From assembly GCF_001190945.1 (NCBI RefSeq), contig NZ_CP011112.1:3162001-3226000 (forward strand): a DNA stretch of 64,000 nucleotides, given 5' to 3'. This stretch comes from Luteipulveratus mongoliensis (GTDB lineage: Bacteria > Actinomycetota > Actinomycetes > Actinomycetales > Dermatophilaceae). Positions 1 through 8,012 of the stretch are shown in pieces; the stretch's first letter is position 1, and every line of letters starts with the position of its first letter. The position numbers and the translations under genes are program-made. The notes under the pieces were generated by a model. It saw nothing but the letters and a program-made list of their open reading frames with translations, had not been told where the DNA came from and searched no databases.

Positions 1-464
1 TCGGCCACGCCGAGGATCTCGCGTACGGACTCCTTGGCCTCGCTCCCGATCTGGTGGAAGACCGCTTGTGCCGACTGCCCCGAGACGGCACCACGAACCA
101 CGACGTTGCCCAGGTGCAGGGAAGCGGTCAGGGTCCACTGGTTGGTGCGCAGGATCATGAGGCCGGCGACCTTGGCGACATCGGGGACGGCCCGCAGCAG
201 TGCACCCGTCGGGATACCCGGGATGACTTGGCGGTCCAGGATCCCGTGCGGCTCATCCCACTGCTCGACGACGCCTGGAGACGCGTCAGTCGTCTGCTGC
301 ACAGGTGGAGGCGTCGCTCGCTCGACGGCTGCTGCCGGTGAGGCACCGTTCGTATAAGGGACCGCGGTGGACCCGTTGCCGTGTGACCCGTTCTGACCAA
401 GGACCTCTGGAGCGGGCGCGTAGTCATCCACGGAAGTGGTGGGGACGGTGTAGTCAGTAGTCAT
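1..464 (-). CDS. Hypothetical protein, 3' end outside the window
   Basis: This reading frame runs leftward from an ATG at 464-462 and stays open to the window edge, giving at least 154 residues (it begins MTTDYTVPTT). Residues 1 to about 65 are a low-complexity Ala/Pro/Thr/Gln-rich segment. From about residue 66 the sequence looks folded (EQWDEPHGILDRQVIPGIP, then a hydrophobic stretch and an amphipathic helix-like end). It starts one base after the stop of the DUF445 gene on the same strand, so the two are almost certainly cotranscribed and perhaps translationally coupled. I do not recognise a family, and no function is proposed. Confidence 0.6.
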   Translation of the reverse strand, partial: MTTDYTVPTTSVDDYAPAPEVLGQNGSHGNGSTAVPYTNGASPAAAVERATPPPVQQTTDASPGVVEQWDEPHGILDRQVIPGIPTGALLRAVPDVAKVAGLMILRTNQWTLTASLHLGNVVVRGAVSGQSAQAVFHQIGSEAKESVREILGVA

Positions 465-465
465 C

Positions 466-1770
466 TCACACTCCGAAGATGATGAGGTGGGCCAGGCCGG
501 CGACGATTCCGAGCACCGCGCCGTGCAGGATCAACAACCATTCGTCCTCTTTGATCGCCGAGCGCAGCATCTCGGCGAAGTCGTGCGAGCTCATCGCCCG
601 AGTCTTCTCCGCGACGAGCTCACGAATCTTGCCGCTCTGCCGGTCGTTGAACTCTTCGTCCAGCAATGAGGTGCTCGCGAGGTCGGTGGCCTCGGCGACA
701 GCGAAGCGGGACATCGTGTCGTACGCCTCGCGACCGATCGCGGCGCGGACCGGGACCTTCGCCACTCCGACAGCCGAGTCGACCACGGGTCGCATGAGGT
801 TCTCGATCATCTTGTGGGTTCGGTCGCCACGAGGCCCGTTGAACAGCTCGTAGCCGATGTTGGTCAGCGTCACGATGCGCTCGGAGATGATGCGGGCCCA
901 GACGTCGGCCACCTGGTCCTGGCGCCGGATGAACAACCCCTGGAACTTGAACGGGCCGATGCCACGTGGTTTGACCGGTTGGAAGATGACGGCGATGGCG
1001 AGCCAGTTGGTGACGTAGCCGATGACCGCGCCGCAGACGGGCAGCAGCCACCAGATCGGGAACGCGGCGACGAGGAACATCAGCGGGATACCGAGGATGA
1101 ACCCGAAGACGAAGCCGAAGTGGACGATCAGCCGGAGGTCGCGCTTGCCCATCTCCTGGAAGATGATGTTGGCCAGCCGCGGGTCCTCCTCCATGTAGCC
1201 GATCACCATCAGCTTCACGTCCAGGAGCTGATCGATGTTGAGCCCGATCTCCTGGGTGAGGTCGTAGATCAGCTTGGGCAGCCGCTGCTCGATGCGGGCC
1301 TTGATCATCGCCCGCATGCTCGGCGGCACGTTGGCCCAGAGGGTCGGGTAGTAGGTCCGCATGATGCGGTCGACGATGCGATCGATCTCGGGCTTGGAGG
1401 TCCGCAGGATGTGGTCGGCGATCGCGTCCGGATCGAGCTGTTCGTAGAACTCGGTCGTCGTGCCGAGCTTGGTCAAGCCCTTGTCGACGGCGATGCTGCC
1501 CATCTTCGCGGCCCTCGACGGGATGATCCCTTGCCAGCCGAACTTGCCTTTGGTGAGCCCGACCGGGACCTCCAGCACCTTGCGCGGCAGGAACTGCGCA
1601 GCTGTCTTCATACCCGGGATGCGGATGCCCTTGAACTGGATCGGGTAGAAGAGCATGAGCACGCCGGTCCAGTTGGTGATCCAGCCGATGATCCCGGTGA
1701 AGAGGGGCACCGACAGGTGCATGACCAGGCCCTCCGCATGGACCAACGGGATGACCGATGCAGGTTCCAC
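466..1770 (-). CDS. DUF445 family membrane protein
   Basis: A 434-residue protein of the DUF445 (YheB-like) family, whose biochemical role is unknown. Two related segments are visible: GWITNWTGVLMLFYP near residues 28-43 and GYVTNWLAIAVIFQP near 250-265. Each is followed by a conserved basic/aromatic stretch, as is typical of the family. Hydrophobic segments lie near the N-terminus, at roughly 218-265 (two or three helices) and at the extreme C-terminus (LHGAVLGIVAGLAHLIIFGV), with a long soluble helical region between them. The next gene on this strand starts right after its stop. The gene is divergent from pdxT, and the shared 193-bp gap holds an AT-rich dyad. Family call is firm, function unknown. 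Confidence 0.85.
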   Translation of the reverse strand: MEPASVIPLVHAEGLVMHLSVPLFTGIIGWITNWTGVLMLFYPIQFKGIRIPGMKTAAQFLPRKVLEVPVGLTKGKFGWQGIIPSRAAKMGSIAVDKGLTKLGTTTEFYEQLDPDAIADHILRTSKPEIDRIVDRIMRTYYPTLWANVPPSMRAMIKARIEQRLPKLIYDLTQEIGLNIDQLLDVKLMVIGYMEEDPRLANIIFQEMGKRDLRLIVHFGFVFGFILGIPLMFLVAAFPIWWLLPVCGAVIGYVTNWLAIAVIFQPVKPRGIGPFKFQGLFIRRQDQVADVWARIISERIVTLTNIGYELFNGPRGDRTHKMIENLMRPVVDSAVGVAKVPVRAAIGREAYDTMSRFAVAEATDLASTSLLDEEFNDRQSGKIRELVAEKTRAMSSHDFAEMLRSAIKEDEWLLILHGAVLGIVAGLAHLIIFGV

Positions 1771-1883
1771 TCGTTGCCCTCCAGTCGCGTAGGCACAAGG
1801 CTTCCTTGCCTCGTGTACGTCGGCTCCTGCTTCGGGACCCTAGACCGACACGGGTGCTCAGAACAGAGATCGGCGTGATCTAT

Positions 1884-1908
1884 TTCACAAAATGGGCACT
1901 TTTGTAAA
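1884..1908. promoter_or_regulatory. AT-rich inverted repeat, candidate operator
   Basis: In the divergent DUF445-pdxT gap an unusually AT-rich patch carries the dyad ACAAAA (1887-1892) / TTTTGT (1900-1905) around a 7-bp centre, extended by matching TT/AA at the outer edges. Such a patch stands out in this GC-rich DNA. It could be an operator for either gene. The regulator is unknown. Confidence 0.35.
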
Positions 1909-1951
1909 GTCACGCGTCGGACCGACTCGCTCTCCTCGACGCGCCTGCCAT

Positions 1952-1957
1952 TAGCCT
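1952..1957 (+). promoter_or_regulatory. -10 hexamer TAGCCT of leaderless pdxT
   Basis: TAGCCT lies 6 bp before the pdxT ATG and no Shine-Dalgarno sequence is present, so transcription would begin at or next to the start codon. The same arrangement recurs before many genes in this window. Confidence 0.5.
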
Positions 1958-1963
1958 CGCCCC

Positions 1964-2566
1964 ATGATTTCGCCGCTGGTCGGGGTCCTTGCGGTGCAAG
2001 GAGACGTACGCGAGCACGTTCGTGCGCTCGAGGAAGCGGGAGCCCGCGCGATCGGCGTACGCCGGCCGGAGGAGATCTCCCAGCTCGACGGGTTGGTGCT
2101 GCCAGGCGGAGAGTCGACGACCATCGACAAGCTGCTGCGCACCTTCGACCTCCAGCAGCCGCTCCGGGAGCGGATCGCTGACGGTCTGCCGGTCTACGGA
2201 TCCTGCGCGGGCATGATCCTGCTCGCCGACCAGGTGAAGGACGGCCGGCCTGATCAGCAGACCCTGGGTGGTCTCGATGTCACGGTGCGGCGCAACGCGT
2301 TCGGTCGCCAGGTCGACTCGTTCGAGACCGACCTGGAGATGACTGGTATCGAGGGCGGCCCGGTGCACGCGGTCTTCATCCGCGCACCGTGGGTCGAGGC
2401 GATCGGGCCGGATGTCCGGGTGCTGGCCACCGTGCCCGACGGACCGGCAGCAGGACGTGTCGTCGCCGTACAGCAGGGTGCGCTGCTCGCGACGTCCTTC
2501 CACCCCGAGGTGACGGGCGACCACCGAATCCATCGCTACTTCGTCACTCAGACTTTGCGCACCTGA
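1964..2566 (+). CDS. pdxT: Pyridoxal 5'-phosphate synthase glutaminase subunit PdxT
   Basis: This 200-residue class I glutamine amidotransferase hydrolyses glutamine and channels ammonia to PdxS for ribose-phosphate-dependent PLP synthesis in the cytosol. The LPGGEST motif (about 46-52), nucleophile Cys81 in YGSCAGM and the His180/Glu182 pair in SFHPEVT form the complete catalytic triad. Length is normal for the family. The usual partner gene pdxS is not adjacent: the neighbour upstream is the divergent DUF445 gene. The start is ATG 1964, preceded by a leaderless-type -10 instead of a ribosome binding site. Confidence 0.96.
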   Translation: MISPLVGVLAVQGDVREHVRALEEAGARAIGVRRPEEISQLDGLVLPGGESTTIDKLLRTFDLQQPLRERIADGLPVYGSCAGMILLADQVKDGRPDQQTLGGLDVTVRRNAFGRQVDSFETDLEMTGIEGGPVHAVFIRAPWVEAIGPDVRVLATVPDGPAAGRVVAVQQGALLATSFHPEVTGDHRIHRYFVTQTLRT

Positions 2567-2632
2567 CGCGCCACGGACGTTCCGCAACGGATGACTGGGA
2601 CCACCCCGTCCTTCATGCCCAAGGAGCGCCCC

Positions 2633-4219
2633 GTGTCTCTCCCACAGCTCAGTCGTCGCCAGCTGCTTGGTCTCACCGGTGCCACCGGACTGGCCGCAGC
2701 CACGACGCTCACCACCACCTCGAGCCCTGCCCGGGCTCTGGTCGGCTCGGACAACCCCTTCACTCTCGGTGTCGCGAGCGGCGACCCTGAGCCCGACGGT
2801 GTCGTCCTCTGGACCCGACTCGCGCCGCAGCCCTTGGCTCTCGACGGCCGCGGCGGCATGTCCGACCGCCCGGTCGTCGTGCAGTGGGAGATCGCGACCG
2901 ACCCCTCGTTCGGCGCCCACAGCATCGCCCGCCGTGGTTCTGAGATCGCACGTCCATCGCTCGCACACTCGGTCCACGCCGAGGTCCACGGCCTGCGGCC
3001 GGATCGCGTGTACTGGTACCGGTTCCGCGCCGGCCACAGCATCAGCCCGGCCGGCCGCACCCGGACCGCGCCGGCGTACAACGCTCGACTGAACGAGCTG
3101 CGTTTCGCGTTCACCAGCTGCTCGAACCTGCCCGCGGGCTACTTCACGGCATATCGCCACATGGCACAGGACGACCTCGACCTGGTCATGCATCTCGGTG
3201 ACTACGTCTATGAAGGTCCGGGCGTGAGCACGATTCCCGGACGGTCGCACACCTCCGGGGCCGAGATGTTCGACCTGCCGGGCTACCGCCTGCGCTACTC
3301 CCAGTACAAGAACGACCCAGACCTGCAGGCTGCGCACGCCGCCGCGCCGTGGATCGTCACGCCGGACGACCACGAGGTCGAGAACAACTACGCAGGCGCG
3401 ATCTCCGAGCTCGACAAGGAGCCCGACCAGGACCCGGCGATCTTCCTGAAGCGGCGCGCGGCGGCGTACCAGGCGTACTACGAGCACCAACCCGTCCGGC
3501 GCCGGTCCATCCCCAAGGGTGCAGACATGCAGCTGTACCGCCGGCTGCGCTACGGCCGGCTCGCCGACTTCAACGTGCTGGACACCCGGCAGTACCGCGA
3601 CGACCAGATCGAGGGCTGCGCCCAGCCCTGCACCGAGCGATACCAGCCCGGCCGCACCATGCTCGGTGCGCAGCAAGAGCGCTGGCTGCTCAGCGGACTC
3701 TCGGCGTCGCGGTCGACCTGGAAGGTCGTGGGCAACCAGGTCGTGACGTTCGACGCCGACGGCAAGAGCGGCGCGGGCGAGAGCTACGGGATGGACAACT
3801 GGATGGGCTACGCGAACGCACGCCAGCGCTGGTACGACAGCCTCCATCAGCACGGCGTGCAGAACACCGTCGTCGTCACCGGCGACGCCCACCGCAGCGC
3901 TGTCGCCGACCTCAAGCTGGACTTCCGTGACCAGGCATCGCCCACCGTCGGCGTCGAGCTGCTCGGCACGTCCATCACCTCGGGCGGTGACGGCAAGGAC
4001 ATGGACGGGACCGGTACGACCTGGCTCGCCGAGAACCCGCACCTGAAGTTCGCGAACTCGCAGCGCGGCTACCAGCGCTGCGTGCTGACGCCCACGGAGT
4101 GGCGTACGGACTACCGCGTGGTCGACAAGGTGACGACGCCCGGCGGGGTCATCAGCACCCGCGGCGAGATCTACATCGAGGCCGGTCGGCCAGGGGTCGC
4201 GGACGTCGTCCGCCACTGA
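2633..4219 (+). CDS. phoD: PhoD-like alkaline phosphatase, Tat-exported
   Basis: A 528-residue PhoD-family phosphodiesterase/alkaline phosphatase, expected to release phosphate from phosphoesters outside the membrane. I chose GTG 2633 because AAGGAG sits 7 bp upstream. The protein then opens with a twin-arginine signal ([17 protein letters not shown]) and a SSPARA-like cleavage region. The PhoD N-terminal domain ([20 protein letters not shown]) is followed by the metallophosphatase part with [21 protein letters not shown] and [10 protein letters not shown] metal-ligand motifs. It sits between pdxT and yebC, an unusual place in an otherwise conserved block. The paralogue's natural substrate cannot be told from sequence. 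Confidence 0.92.
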   Translation: MSLPQLSRRQLLGLTGATGLAAATTLTTTSSPARALVGSDNPFTLGVASGDPEPDGVVLWTRLAPQPLALDGRGGMSDRPVVVQWEIATDPSFGAHSIARRGSEIARPSLAHSVHAEVHGLRPDRVYWYRFRAGHSISPAGRTRTAPAYNARLNELRFAFTSCSNLPAGYFTAYRHMAQDDLDLVMHLGDYVYEGPGVSTIPGRSHTSGAEMFDLPGYRLRYSQYKNDPDLQAAHAAAPWIVTPDDHEVENNYAGAISELDKEPDQDPAIFLKRRAAAYQAYYEHQPVRRRSIPKGADMQLYRRLRYGRLADFNVLDTRQYRDDQIEGCAQPCTERYQPGRTMLGAQQERWLLSGLSASRSTWKVVGNQVVTFDADGKSGAGESYGMDNWMGYANARQRWYDSLHQHGVQNTVVVTGDAHRSAVADLKLDFRDQASPTVGVELLGTSITSGGDGKDMDGTGTTWLAENPHLKFANSQRGYQRCVLTPTEWRTDYRVVDKVTTPGGVISTRGEIYIEAGRPGVADVVRH

Positions 4220-4245
4220 CCGCGAGGTCCATGGCACACCATCGC

Positions 4246-4251
4246 TAGGAT
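4246..4251 (+). promoter_or_regulatory. Putative -10 (TAGGAT) for yebC-ruvCAB
   Basis: TAGGAT lies about 66 bp upstream of yebC, in the gap after phoD. It matches the TAnnnT hexamers used elsewhere in the window. No clear -35 is seen. Confidence 0.35.
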
Positions 4252-4252
4252 C

Positions 4253-4284
4253 GTGCGGTGCCCGCAGGGTCGCGGGTACCGCAC
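4253..4284 (+). other. 13-bp hairpin between phoD and yebC
   Basis: GTGCGGTGCCCGC (4253-4265) pairs with GCGGGTACCGCAC (4272-4284) across a 6-nt loop, fully paired in RNA with one G-U. No T-tract follows. It could be a phoD terminator or a leader structure ahead of yebC. Confidence 0.5.
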
Positions 4285-4316
4285 GCGATGGACCAAGGAC
4301 AGGTGAAGAGGCACAT

Positions 4317-5090
4317 ATGAGCGGTCACTCCAAATGGGCGACGACAAAGCACAAGAAGGCTGCGATCGACGCCAAGCGGGGCAAGCTCTTCGCCAAGCTG
4401 ATCAAGAACATCGAGGTCGCCGCACGACAGGGTGGCGGTGACGCGGTCGGCAACCCGACGCTGTTCGATGCGATTCAGAAGGCCAAGAAGTCTTCCGTCC
4501 CCAACGACAACATCGACCGCGCGGTCAAGCGTGGATCAGGCGCTGAGGCCGGCGGGGCCGAGTACCTCGCGCTGACCTACGAGGGCTACGCGCCCGGTGG
4601 TGTCGCGCTGCTCATCGAGTGCCTCACGGACAACAAGAACCGCGCCGTGGCCGAGGTCCGCACCGCCCTGCAGAAGAACGGCGGGTCGATGGCCGAGAGC
4701 GGCTCGGTCGCCTACCTCTTCGGTCGCAAGGGCGTCGTGATCGTGCCCAAGGCACAGAACGACTCCGAGGACGCCACCGAGGACTCCCTGCTCGAGGTCG
4801 TCCTCGACGCGGGCGCCGAGGACGTCAACGATCTGGGCGAATCGTTCGAGATCGTGTCCGAGGCAGGGGACTTCGTGACCGTACGCGAGTCTCTGCAAGG
4901 TGCCGGCATCGACTACGACTCGGCTGAGGCTTCCTGGTTGCCGAGCGTCGAGGTGCCCCTCGACAAGGACGGCGCCAAGAAGATGTTCCGCATCATCGAG
5001 GCGCTCGAGGACAGCGACGACGTCCAGAACGTCTACGCCAACGGCGACGTCTCCGACGACGTGCTGGCCGAGCTGGACGCCGAGGACTAG
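4317..5090 (+). CDS. yebC: YebC/PmpR (TACO1) family protein
   Basis: A 257-residue YebC family member. These proteins have been described as DNA-binding regulators, and more recently as factors acting at the ribosome during translation of difficult sequences. The family signature opens the protein ([20 protein letters not shown]), followed by the conserved [14 protein letters not shown] and [11 protein letters not shown] segments. The acidic C-terminal domains ([12 protein letters not shown] to [12 protein letters not shown]) complete the normal three-domain length. It lies upstream of ruvC with a 107-bp gap, the common bacterial order. A GTGAAGAGG-like ribosome binding site precedes ATG 4317. 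Confidence 0.95.
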   Translation: MSGHSKWATTKHKKAAIDAKRGKLFAKLIKNIEVAARQGGGDAVGNPTLFDAIQKAKKSSVPNDNIDRAVKRGSGAEAGGAEYLALTYEGYAPGGVALLIECLTDNKNRAVAEVRTALQKNGGSMAESGSVAYLFGRKGVVIVPKAQNDSEDATEDSLLEVVLDAGAEDVNDLGESFEIVSEAGDFVTVRESLQGAGIDYDSAEASWLPSVEVPLDKDGAKKMFRIIEALEDSDDVQNVYANGDVSDDVLAELDAED

Positions 5091-5197
5091 CCAGGCCCTG
5101 ACACGCGCGGCTGTCCTGCACGGATCGTGCGGGTCGGCGCGATAGCGTCTGACACGAGCCGAACATCTGTTCGGTCATCCTGGTGTGAGGAGTCCCG

Positions 5198-5731
5198 GTG
5201 CGTGTCCTGGGTGTCGATCCTGGTCTGACCCGATGCGGCGTCGGTGTCGTCGAAGGCGGGATCGGCCAGCCGTTGCGGCTGATCGCCGTGGGCGTCATCC
5301 GTACGCCGGTGGATGACGAACCGGCTCAGCGCCTGTTCGCGCTGCAGACCGAGCTCGAGCAGTGGGTGGACGCCCACCAGCCCGACGCCGTGGCGGTCGA
5401 GCGGGTGTTCGCCAAGGCCAACATCAAGGGGATCATGGGCACTGCTCAGGCCTCCGCCGTGCCGATGCTTGCCGCTGCCCGTCGCGGGCTGCCGCTGGCG
5501 ATGCACACACCGTCCGAGATCAAGGCCGCCGTCACCGGCAACGGGCGCGCGGACAAGGCCCAGGTCACCAGCATGGTCACGCGCATCCTGCGGCTCGAGG
5601 TTGCACCCCGGCCTGCGGACGCGGCCGACGCGCTGGCGTTGGCGATCTGTCACGTCTGGCGTGGGGGAGCGCAGGACCGCATCGCCCAGGCGGTGGCCCA
5701 GCAGAAGGCACGCGCTGGAGCGCGTCGATGA
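5198..5731 (+). CDS. ruvC: Holliday junction endodeoxyribonuclease RuvC
   Basis: RuvC (177 residues) is the dimeric nuclease that symmetrically cuts Holliday junctions after RuvAB branch migration. The RNase H-like fold is seen from [12 protein letters not shown] (first catalytic Asp7), through AVERVF (catalytic Glu) to [14 protein letters not shown] (terminal Asp cluster). The start is GTG 5198 behind GAGGAG. Its last bases overlap the ruvA start as ATGA, so ruvC, ruvA and ruvB form a translationally coupled set. Confidence 0.96.
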   Translation: MRVLGVDPGLTRCGVGVVEGGIGQPLRLIAVGVIRTPVDDEPAQRLFALQTELEQWVDAHQPDAVAVERVFAKANIKGIMGTAQASAVPMLAAARRGLPLAMHTPSEIKAAVTGNGRADKAQVTSMVTRILRLEVAPRPADAADALALAICHVWRGGAQDRIAQAVAQQKARAGARR

Positions 5732-6324
5732 TCGCGAGTCTGCGCGGAGCCGTCGCCTCGGTCGGGCTCGACCACGTCGTGCTCGAAGTGGGGGGAGTCG
5801 GGATGCTCGTCCACACGACACCAGCGACCGCCGCGTCACTGCGTCACGGGCAGGACGCGCAGCTGTCGACCTCGCTCGTCGTCCGCGAGGACTCCCTCAC
5901 CTTGTTCGGGTTCGCGGACGTCGCCGAGCGGGATCTGTTCGAGCAGGTGCAGACCGTCAGCGGTGTCGGTCCACGGCTTGCGCTGGCGATGCTGGCGGTG
6001 CACCCGCCCGAGACGCTGCGCATCGCCATCTCCGGCGGAGACATCGTCGCGCTGACCAAGATCCCGGGCATCGGCAAGAAGGGCGCGGAGCGCATCGTCC
6101 TGGAGCTGCGGGACAAGGTCGGCGCGGTTGCGGGTGGGTCCGCGGCCGCCGTACCCGCTGTGCCGGGATCACCCGCGCGTGGCCAGGTTGCCGAGGCGCT
6201 CGTCGGGCTCGGCTGGTCGGCCAAGCAGGCTGACGACGCGGTCGAGAAGGTGCTGGCCGCCGAGCCCGAGTCGCGCGACGTCGCGAGCCTGCTGCGCCTC
6301 GCTCTGCGGGAACTCGGCCGATGA
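5728..6324 (+). CDS. ruvA: Holliday junction branch migration protein RuvA
   Basis: RuvA (198 residues) is the tetrameric junction-binding subunit that loads RuvB rings. It shows the N-terminal OB fold ([13 protein letters not shown]), the helix-hairpin-helix pair ([15 protein letters not shown] and [18 protein letters not shown]), a short Ala/Pro linker and the C-terminal UBA-like domain III ([18 protein letters not shown]) that contacts RuvB. The ATG lies inside the ruvC stop (ATGA overlap) and its own stop overlaps ruvB the same way. Confidence 0.96.
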   Translation: MIASLRGAVASVGLDHVVLEVGGVGMLVHTTPATAASLRHGQDAQLSTSLVVREDSLTLFGFADVAERDLFEQVQTVSGVGPRLALAMLAVHPPETLRIAISGGDIVALTKIPGIGKKGAERIVLELRDKVGAVAGGSAAAVPAVPGSPARGQVAEALVGLGWSAKQADDAVEKVLAAEPESRDVASLLRLALRELGR

Positions 6325-7439
6325 CCGACCGAGCGGACGACGAGCCGGCGTACTCCGAGCACGACGACACGTCGTACGACGCGACGGCGAGGGTCGTCGA
6401 TCCGGGCGGGGACGACGAGGAGCGCCGCATCGAGTCGGCTCTGCGCCCACGTCGGCTGATCGACTTCCCGGGCCAGCCGCGGGTGCGAGACCAGCTCGGT
6501 CTGGTGCTCGAGGCGGCGAAGCGACGAGGCACGCCTCCGGACCACGTGCTCCTGTCGGGACCTCCCGGGCTGGGCAAGACGACGCTCGCGATGATCGTCG
6601 CCACCGAGCTCGAGCAGCCGATCCGCATCACCAGCGGCCCGGCGATCCAGCATGCCGGCGACCTGGCTGCGGTGCTGTCCTCGCTGGCCGAGGGCGAGGT
6701 CTTGTTCCTGGACGAGATCCACCGGATGGCACGCCCGGCCGAGGAGATGCTCTACCTCGCAATGGAGGACTTCCGGGTCGACGTCATCGTGGGCAAAGGG
6801 CCGGGCGCCACTGCGATCCCCTTGGAGCTGCCGCCCTTCACGGTGGTCGGCGCCACCACTCGAGCTGGGCTGCTGCCGGCACCGCTGCGTGACCGCTTCG
6901 GGTTCACCGGACATCTCGACTACTACACGGCCGACGACCTGACCACGATCCTCACCCGCAACGCCACGCTGCTCGGCGTCGAGGCCACGCCGCAGGGCAT
7001 CAGCGAGATCGCCGGGCGCTCCCGAGGCACGCCGCGCATCGCCAACCGGCTGCTGCGCCGCGTCCGCGACTTCGCCCAGGTCCACGGCAAGGGCGTGGTC
7101 GATCATCCGGCTGCGATGTCCGCGCTGTCGCTGTTCGATGTGGACGACCGCGGCCTGGACCGTCTCGACCGCGGGGTACTCGAGGCGTTGTGCCGCCGAT
7201 TCGGCGGTGGTCCGGTCGGGCTGTCCACCCTGGCGGTGGCCGTGGGGGAGGAGGCGGACACCGTCGAGACCGTCGCGGAGCCCTACCTCGTGCGCGAGGG
7301 CTACATGCTCCGTACGCCGCGGGGCCGCGTGGCCGCGCCGCTCGCCTGGACGCACCTCGGGCTCACTCCGCCCGCCGGAGGCGGAACCTCTGCGCAACCC
7401 TTGCCGTTCGAGGAGGGTGAAGGCCGGTTCACGCCATGA
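6321..7439 (+). CDS. ruvB: Holliday junction DNA helicase RuvB
   Basis: RuvB (372 residues) is the hexameric AAA+ motor that drives branch migration. Walker A is GPPGLGKTT, Walker B is LFLDEIHRM, and sensor 1 and the arginine-finger region lie in [11 protein letters not shown] and PLRDRFG. The C-terminal winged helix ([19 protein letters not shown], then [10 protein letters not shown]) binds DNA. An acidic, non-conserved N-terminal extension of about 40 residues precedes [11 protein letters not shown], longer than in E. coli but usual in actinobacteria. ATGA overlap with ruvA. Confidence 0.96.
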   Translation: MTDRADDEPAYSEHDDTSYDATARVVDPGGDDEERRIESALRPRRLIDFPGQPRVRDQLGLVLEAAKRRGTPPDHVLLSGPPGLGKTTLAMIVATELEQPIRITSGPAIQHAGDLAAVLSSLAEGEVLFLDEIHRMARPAEEMLYLAMEDFRVDVIVGKGPGATAIPLELPPFTVVGATTRAGLLPAPLRDRFGFTGHLDYYTADDLTTILTRNATLLGVEATPQGISEIAGRSRGTPRIANRLLRRVRDFAQVHGKGVVDHPAAMSALSLFDVDDRGLDRLDRGVLEALCRRFGGGPVGLSTLAVAVGEEADTVETVAEPYLVREGYMLRTPRGRVAAPLAWTHLGLTPPAGGGTSAQPLPFEEGEGRFTP

Positions 7440-7480
7440 GGCACCTCGCGCGATGAGGCGCGCCGCACGCGCACCCTGAG

Positions 7481-7509
7481 TTGGGTACGTGGTGTGGCTC
7501 ACCTACACT
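7481..7509 (+). promoter_or_regulatory. Sigma70-type promoter for yajC-secDF
   Basis: TTGGGT (7481-7486) and TACACT (7504-7509) are separated by exactly 17 bp. They lie 85 bp before the yajC start, so this transcript has a leader. Confidence 0.6.
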
Positions 7510-7522
7510 CTGCCGTTGGCCC

Positions 7523-7544
7523 GGCATCCACGTTCGTGGATGCC
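7523..7544 (+). other. Hairpin in the yajC leader
   Basis: GGCATCCAC and GTGGATGCC form a perfect 9-bp stem with a GTTC loop, about 50 nt upstream of the yajC start and downstream of its promoter. It could protect the 5' end or regulate translation. No T-tract follows. Confidence 0.5.
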
Positions 7545-7593
7545 CGCGTACGCCGGTCGTGCCCGACCAACCACGGTGAAGGAAAGACACTTG

Positions 7594-8004
7594 ATGCCGT
7601 CCCTGGCAGCCGCCTCTCAGGGTGGAAGCTCTGCGAGCCTGCTGATCCTGCTCCTTCCGCTGCTCCTGATCGGGCTGATGTTCTGGACACAGCGCCGACG
7701 CAGCCGTCAGTTCCAGCAGGCGCAGTCCCAGCTCAACATCGGCGACGAGGTCAGCACCACGTCCGGTCTGCTCGGCACGCTGGTCGCGCTGGAGGATGAG
7801 ATCGGCAGCCTCGAAGTCGCTCCAGGCGTCGTCCTGCGATTCGACCGCCGCGCGATCGTGCCCGCTACCGTGACGTCTGGTCCGACGGACGCGACGACCG
7901 CTCCTGAAGACGAGGCACCGGCTGAGGACAGCACTCCTGCTGACGACGCGGCCGCCGACACCGACACCACCGGCAAGGGCACCAGCCCGAGCCAGGGATC
8001 CTGA
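7594..8004 (+). CDS. yajC: Preprotein translocase subunit YajC
   Basis: YajC (136 residues) is the small single-span membrane partner of SecDF. The transmembrane helix SLLILLLPLLLIGLMFW is followed by the family motif QRRRSRQFQ and the conserved INIGDEV/TTSGLLGTL-like segment, then a disordered Ala/Thr/Asp-rich tail of about 45 residues. I chose ATG 7594, preceded by GAAGGAAAG; longer in-frame starts upstream would swallow the promoter and hairpin. secD starts 8 bp after its stop. Confidence 0.92.
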   Translation: MPSLAAASQGGSSASLLILLLPLLLIGLMFWTQRRRSRQFQQAQSQLNIGDEVSTTSGLLGTLVALEDEIGSLEVAPGVVLRFDRRAIVPATVTSGPTDATTAPEDEAPAEDSTPADDAAADTDTTGKGTSPSQGS

Positions 8005-8012
8005 GGACACCC

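Noticed and set aside
1910-4237. Very long open frames on the strand opposite pdxT and phoD, and similar ones opposite other genes
   Set aside because: High-GC codon bias keeps antisense frames open; they lack domains and ribosome binding sites, and overlap well-supported genes.
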